From Euperipatoides rowelli (taxonomy: Eukaryota; Onychophora; Udeonychophora; Euonychophora; Peripatopsidae), in NCBI GenBank assembly GCA_003024985.2, contig PXIH01S0000633.1: a DNA stretch of 12,671 nucleotides. One strand, written 5' to 3'. Positions 9,700-12,671 of the stretch are shown here, one piece after another (positions within the stretch are counted from its first letter, which is position 1; each line of letters starts with the position of its first letter). Both the position numbers and the translations under genes were made by a program. Below the pieces are notes generated by a model. That model was given only the letters and a program-made list of their open reading frames with translations. It searched no databases and was not told the DNA's origin.

Positions 9700-10262
9700 C
9701 ATCGTACCATTTTCATGTACTGTAATGAACAATTTTTTCTTTCATCAACACCATTTTGCTGCGGCATTTGTGGGATAGTTAATTAACTTTGCATACTACT
9801 GTTTAATAAATAACTATCAAGTTCCTCATTATGAAATTCACCACCATTATCAGTTCTAAGCTTTATAGGCTTTCGTTGAAAAACATTTTCCCATTTTTTT
9901 TAATATTCAAATTTTAGTTTGCTTCATTTTTGGCTTTAAGTAAAAGTATTTCTGTATAACAATTACAATCTATTTATTATTGTTAAAATATACTTCATAT
10001 TATCCAAGTTAGGTGCTCTTATCGGACCACAAATGTCACTAGCAATAAGTTTAAATGTTTTTTAGCTCTATTTGAGGATTGTTTTGGAAAAGGCTTCACA
10101 ATTGATGTTTCCATAATACATTTTTCCCATGTTTATCTTGATGAATATTCAGATATTTCAATACCTTCTGCTAAATTTTCTTTCAATAATTTCCATATAG
10201 CATTTGCATTTCTATGATCTAACCTCCTATGCCAAACATGTATACAATTACTCTGGCACTTA
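9700..10262 (-). pseudogene. Copia pre-integrase and integrase core remnant
   Basis: VWHRRLDHRNANAIWKLLKE (from about 10255) is the pre-integrase zinc-binding segment (LWHxRLGHxNxxAIxKL). It is followed, in another frame, by SDICGPIRAPN with the first catalytic Asp (10037-10035). KLRTDNGGEFHNEELDSYLL has the second Asp (9851-9849), and PQQNGVDER has the catalytic Glu (9743-9741). The DDE triad is therefore intact in sequence even though the reading frame is broken by several stops. Integrase would join the element's DNA ends to the host chromosome. The next segment, CRLLDVNRDHRYRDEAN, matches the usual R(C/T)MLLDAxLxxxxWAEA continuation, now corrupted. Confidence 0.85.
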
Positions 10263-10559
10263 TGTTGTGCACTTAAATTTTTTTAAGAATAGTTCAACTT
10301 GTATAGATTATTGCTAAAATGTGTGGTGGCTGTTAAAGTATTTCTTTGTAGTATGTCACAATTATTGTTAAGAAATATTAATTTATAGTGTAATTAGTTA
10401 ATACTTTCATAGATGATAAATTAGTATCTAATTTTGGTGCATATATCACATTATTTAGCCTAATTAATTTATCATTATCATTATTTTGTTTTAAATAACA
10501 AATTCCTTGCATGTAGCTTTAATCCATGTTCCATCAGCTAATTTACCTTTTTCAGGTTC

Positions 10560-10870
10560 TTTAAACATTTTAATTTCTGATAAAAAATTTAATATTGTTG
10601 TATGAATAGTTGCACCCGAATCCACATACCATTCAGTTAAGTCTTGTCGCTTTTAGCAGTAAAACATTTTGTCAGAATTTCAGATATTTCACTTTAAGCA
10701 TTAAAACATTTGTAATCCTTTTGTGTTTTATCTTCGTATTTTACTTTAAAAAATTTTTTATCAGTTTTTTTCAGAAATTCTTATTGTAGGCCATATACAG
10801 TATTTGGGATGAATCTATAATTTCTTTTAACATGTCCCGGTTTTCTGAAATGATAAGCACGATCTTGTTT
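10560..10870 (-). pseudogene. Copia zinc knuckle and aspartic protease remnant
   Basis: AYHFRKPGHVKRNY (10858-10817) occupies the CCHC zinc-knuckle position (CxxCxxxxHxxxxC). The His is kept but all three Cys positions are replaced (Ala, Phe, Tyr). About 190 nt further on, LTEWYVDSGATIHTT contains the aspartic-protease active-site triad DSG (Asp codon 10622-10620), followed by FLSEIKMFKEPEKGKLADGT, the flap-side region. This protease normally cuts the Gag-Pol polyprotein. A frameshift near 10640 and stops after about 10490 interrupt it. Confidence 0.78.
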
Positions 10871-11086
10871 CACATTTATGTCTTGTATCAAATGTTTTTA
10901 TACTTTTTATAATCAGTTTTTTTAGCTTTCTTGCCTTTGATTATATTCATCAATAAGTTTATCTGTAACAAAACGACGATAGCGCATCATCGGCGCCTGG
11001 TTCCAACACTGTAATTAATGTTTCATACTATTCAGGTATGTTGCAGAGTAGTAAGGCAACACAATTCTTGTGCTTGAAATCTTCTC

Positions 11087-11471
11087 CTAAATTGTATAAT
11101 TTTCCACAAATTTCATCATACTATTGAGGTGTTTTCCCATATCCTGATTGTTTTCGAGTCTGGTGTTATACAGTTTACAGTGCAAAAATAGTTTACTGAT
11201 CAAATTATATCTTTTATCTGTCTTTTGAAGAGTATTCCACGTGTCAACAGCTCTTTCACATTTTCTTATGATAATTAACTGATCATCATCTATTGTAAGG
11301 CTTATATATGCCATTGCCTGACAATTCTTTTTCTTCTATTTTTCATCTTGGAGCCAGTAATGGTTCACAAATTATGTTCCACAAATCATCTTTAGATAAT
11401 ATTTCAGCTTTAAATTTCCAAAGCTGGTAATTTTCCTTGTTTAATTTTGTCATGCCCTATTTGATATCCAT
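11087..11471 (-). pseudogene. Copia Gag remnant
   Basis: An ATG at 11471 gives MDIK and then a stop. The adjoining frame continues TKLNKENYQLWKFKAEILSK and DDLWNIICEP, the usual beginning of copia Gag (KLNxxNYxxWKxxxxxxLxxxDLWxxI). After a shift, 11314-11087 is open and reads MAYISLTIDDDQLIIIRKCE, AVDTWNTLQK and NNQDMGKHLNSMMKFVENYT. This is the conserved helical Gag region (A...I.L.I.D.QL..I......W..L...). Gag forms the cytoplasmic virus-like particle of the element. The first stop and the frameshift near 11330 disable it. Confidence 0.82.
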
Positions 11472-11619
11472 TGTACCATATTCTTGTTGATGTCAAACTA
11501 TACAGAAATTATATCGTGAAGAAACAAAAATGGCGACTAGCCTTAGAAAGAGCGCCAAGGTTGCTGTCAATTATATGTAGTATATAAATCTGAAAATTTC
11601 ACACACAATATGGTTAGTA

Positions 11620-11634
11620 ACTGGGCTCATAACC
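11620..11634 (-). other. Copia primer binding site (initiator Met-tRNA half type)
   Basis: On the minus strand this reads GGTTATGAGCCCAGT. Metazoan initiator methionine tRNA has CTGGGCCCATAACC in its anticodon arm, so this site is complementary to the anticodon arm at nearly every base. Copia elements are known to prime from the anticodon-side half of that tRNA. It lies about 150 nt upstream of the gag ATG and abuts TTTTCA, a plausible LTR end, exactly as expected. Confidence 0.75.
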
Positions 11635-11764
11635 TGAAAAGATTTGCAGTGGATATTAAATCAGCAGAATATTGACATGATGTAACATAAACTACACACT
11701 TTGATTATAACAAATATATTTATTCCAGGTGAATAGGACATGCGTCCGTTCATAAAACATAACA
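11635..11764 (-). repeat. Probable copia 5' LTR (outer boundary uncertain)
   Basis: On the minus strand a candidate LTR begins TGTTATG (11764), contains AATAAA (11724-11719) and ends CTTTTCA (11635), giving TG...CA ends right against the primer binding site. The inner edge is well supported by that junction. The outer edge is only the nearest TG; the LTR may be longer, because no second LTR exists in the window for comparison. Confidence 0.4.
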
Positions 11765-11941
11765 ACTACTTCCATCAAAAAAGGCAGAAGCACTCAGAAA
11801 GAGTTTAATCTGTCACATGACTTACAACTACAATTTAAAGATAGAACAATTCCATATATTTATTACAAATCACAATAGAACAAATCCATATATTTAACAT
11901 TTTAACTATTTTAACATTTGCATATTTAACAATATACTGTA
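11765..11941. repeat. AT-rich stretch with a 34-bp partial tandem repeat
   Basis: AGAACAATTCCATATATTTA (11843-11862) recurs at 11877-11896 with one mismatch, a 34-bp period with about 1.6 copies. The adjoining TTTAACATTTTAACTATTTTAACATTT is a low-complexity run of TTTAACA-like units. Confidence 0.6.
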
Positions 11942-12560
11942 TATACAGTATACTGTTTATTGAATTGCTTCACTACAAAGAAGGAATGAAGACCGGAACA
12001 AGAAATTGAAGTTCAAACTGTTTATTTAACATTCAATGTTAAATATTAAAATAATACAGAAACAGTAACTCACTGTCATACATAAATATTGTAAAAGTCC
12101 CAAAAGAAAATAATCGCTACAGCTAATAATAAAGAGGCGGACACAAATCCTGGATTAGCATACAACAACTTACCATACAAGGAAATGAATACCTGTGGAA
12201 TGATAGCCTATATCCAACTGAGTGTGACCCATAAGATGTATGCAATGTTTTAAAATAGCAATGAGCATGCATGCATGCAAAACACATACAGTATGAATAA
12301 ATTAACATTAATTTTTGCATCTGTTAAAGATGCTTATTGTTTTATGTATTGTTTACATTCTCATAATTGATCAGATTATGTTAACATGACATTTACTATT
12401 AAAAATAGAAAGGTCATGCTACGAGAATATTAACAATACCGGTACATAAACAAAAATCACTGTTGCTTTCCACATGCGAATTAATATGCTAACATATAAT
12501 AAAAATAAATAGCATTCACTATAATATACAGTTTACAGTATATAAACAGTATACTGTGTA
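11942..12560. mobile_element. Candidate Tc1/mariner-like MITE
   Basis: The 19-bp ends 11942-11960 (TATACAGTATACTGTTTAT) and the reverse complement of 12542-12560 differ at one base. If the outer TA on each side is the target duplication, the terminal repeat is 17 bp, which fits Tc1/mariner insertion into TA. The 580-bp interior has no transposase. It contains an 11-bp hairpin (12023-12033 / 12035-12045) and a GCAT run at 12265-12278. The minus-strand open stretch at 12123-12320 has no recognisable motif. Because the repeat unit is itself nearly palindromic and made of TA/CAG, chance pairing is a real alternative. Confidence 0.4.
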
Positions 12561-12671
12561 TATATTATAATGTGCGCGCCTATAAGTTGACTATGCTAGT
12601 GTCTAAGATGGTTGTTGGTCAGCCGCTCATTACAGTCGAGGAGGAAGTACTACAATAATAACACAAAAACT
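12561..12671. other. Window edge, less AT-rich, unassigned
   Basis: Base composition rises in G and C after 12570 and includes GCGCGCC. A tiny + strand frame starts at ATG 12608 (MVVGQPLITVEEEVLQ, stop 12656-12658). It could be the beginning of a short exon or upstream ORF, but nothing supports this beyond the composition change. Confidence 0.2.

Noticed and set aside
12123-12320. Minus-strand 65-codon frame
   Set aside because: Cys/Tyr/His-rich but with no spacing pattern of a known zinc finger; lies inside the candidate MITE.

Overview
The window looks like AT-rich nuclear DNA from an animal, most likely an arthropod. The only confidently recognised host gene is a copine, a Ca2+-dependent phospholipid-binding protein. 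Two of its exons lie on the + strand at 5328-5455 and 8755-8857. They join in frame across a 3.3-kb intron with GT/AG ends (phase 2, the split codon reading Arg) and together encode the middle of the copine von Willebrand A (vWA/copine) domain. Spliceosomal introns, a copine gene, and several degraded metazoan-type retrotransposons argue against a prokaryotic or plasmid source. Assignment to arthropods rests only on repeat style and is weak.

Most of the rest is transposon debris, largely in introns or flanks of the copine gene. From left to right: (i) 147-1125 is a block bounded by diverged inverted repeats. It encloses a short hAT-like element (416-842) and a perfect 19-bp hairpin (857-902). 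(ii) 1250-1640 and about 4770-5107 are two pieces of one minus-strand non-LTR retrotransposon ('LINE B') reverse transcriptase. They are separated by about 3.1 kb that contains a 263-bp inverted repeat (3544-3806 / 4534-4797, 727-bp spacer) and a possible terminal exon of an SH3-like protein (2685-2746). (iii) 6180-8557 is a second minus-strand non-LTR element ('LINE A') in the intron between the two copine exons. It carries a degenerate 2A-like motif, an ORF1 with an RRM-like region, an apurinic-type endonuclease and the start of a reverse transcriptase, all broken by stops and frameshifts. (iv) 9700-11471 is a minus-strand Ty1/copia gag-protease-integrase relic, with a primer binding site (11620-11634) and the edge of its 5' LTR. 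(v) 11942-12560 is a candidate Tc1/mariner-like MITE with 19-bp terminal inverted repeats.

All three recognisable retrotransposons lie antisense to the copine gene. No rRNA, tRNA, CRISPR array or complete intact protein-coding gene was found. I do not see an obviously new biological system. The most notable items are the 2A-like LINE leader, the large inverted repeat whose arms seem to run into reverse-transcriptase codons, and the SH3-like exon.
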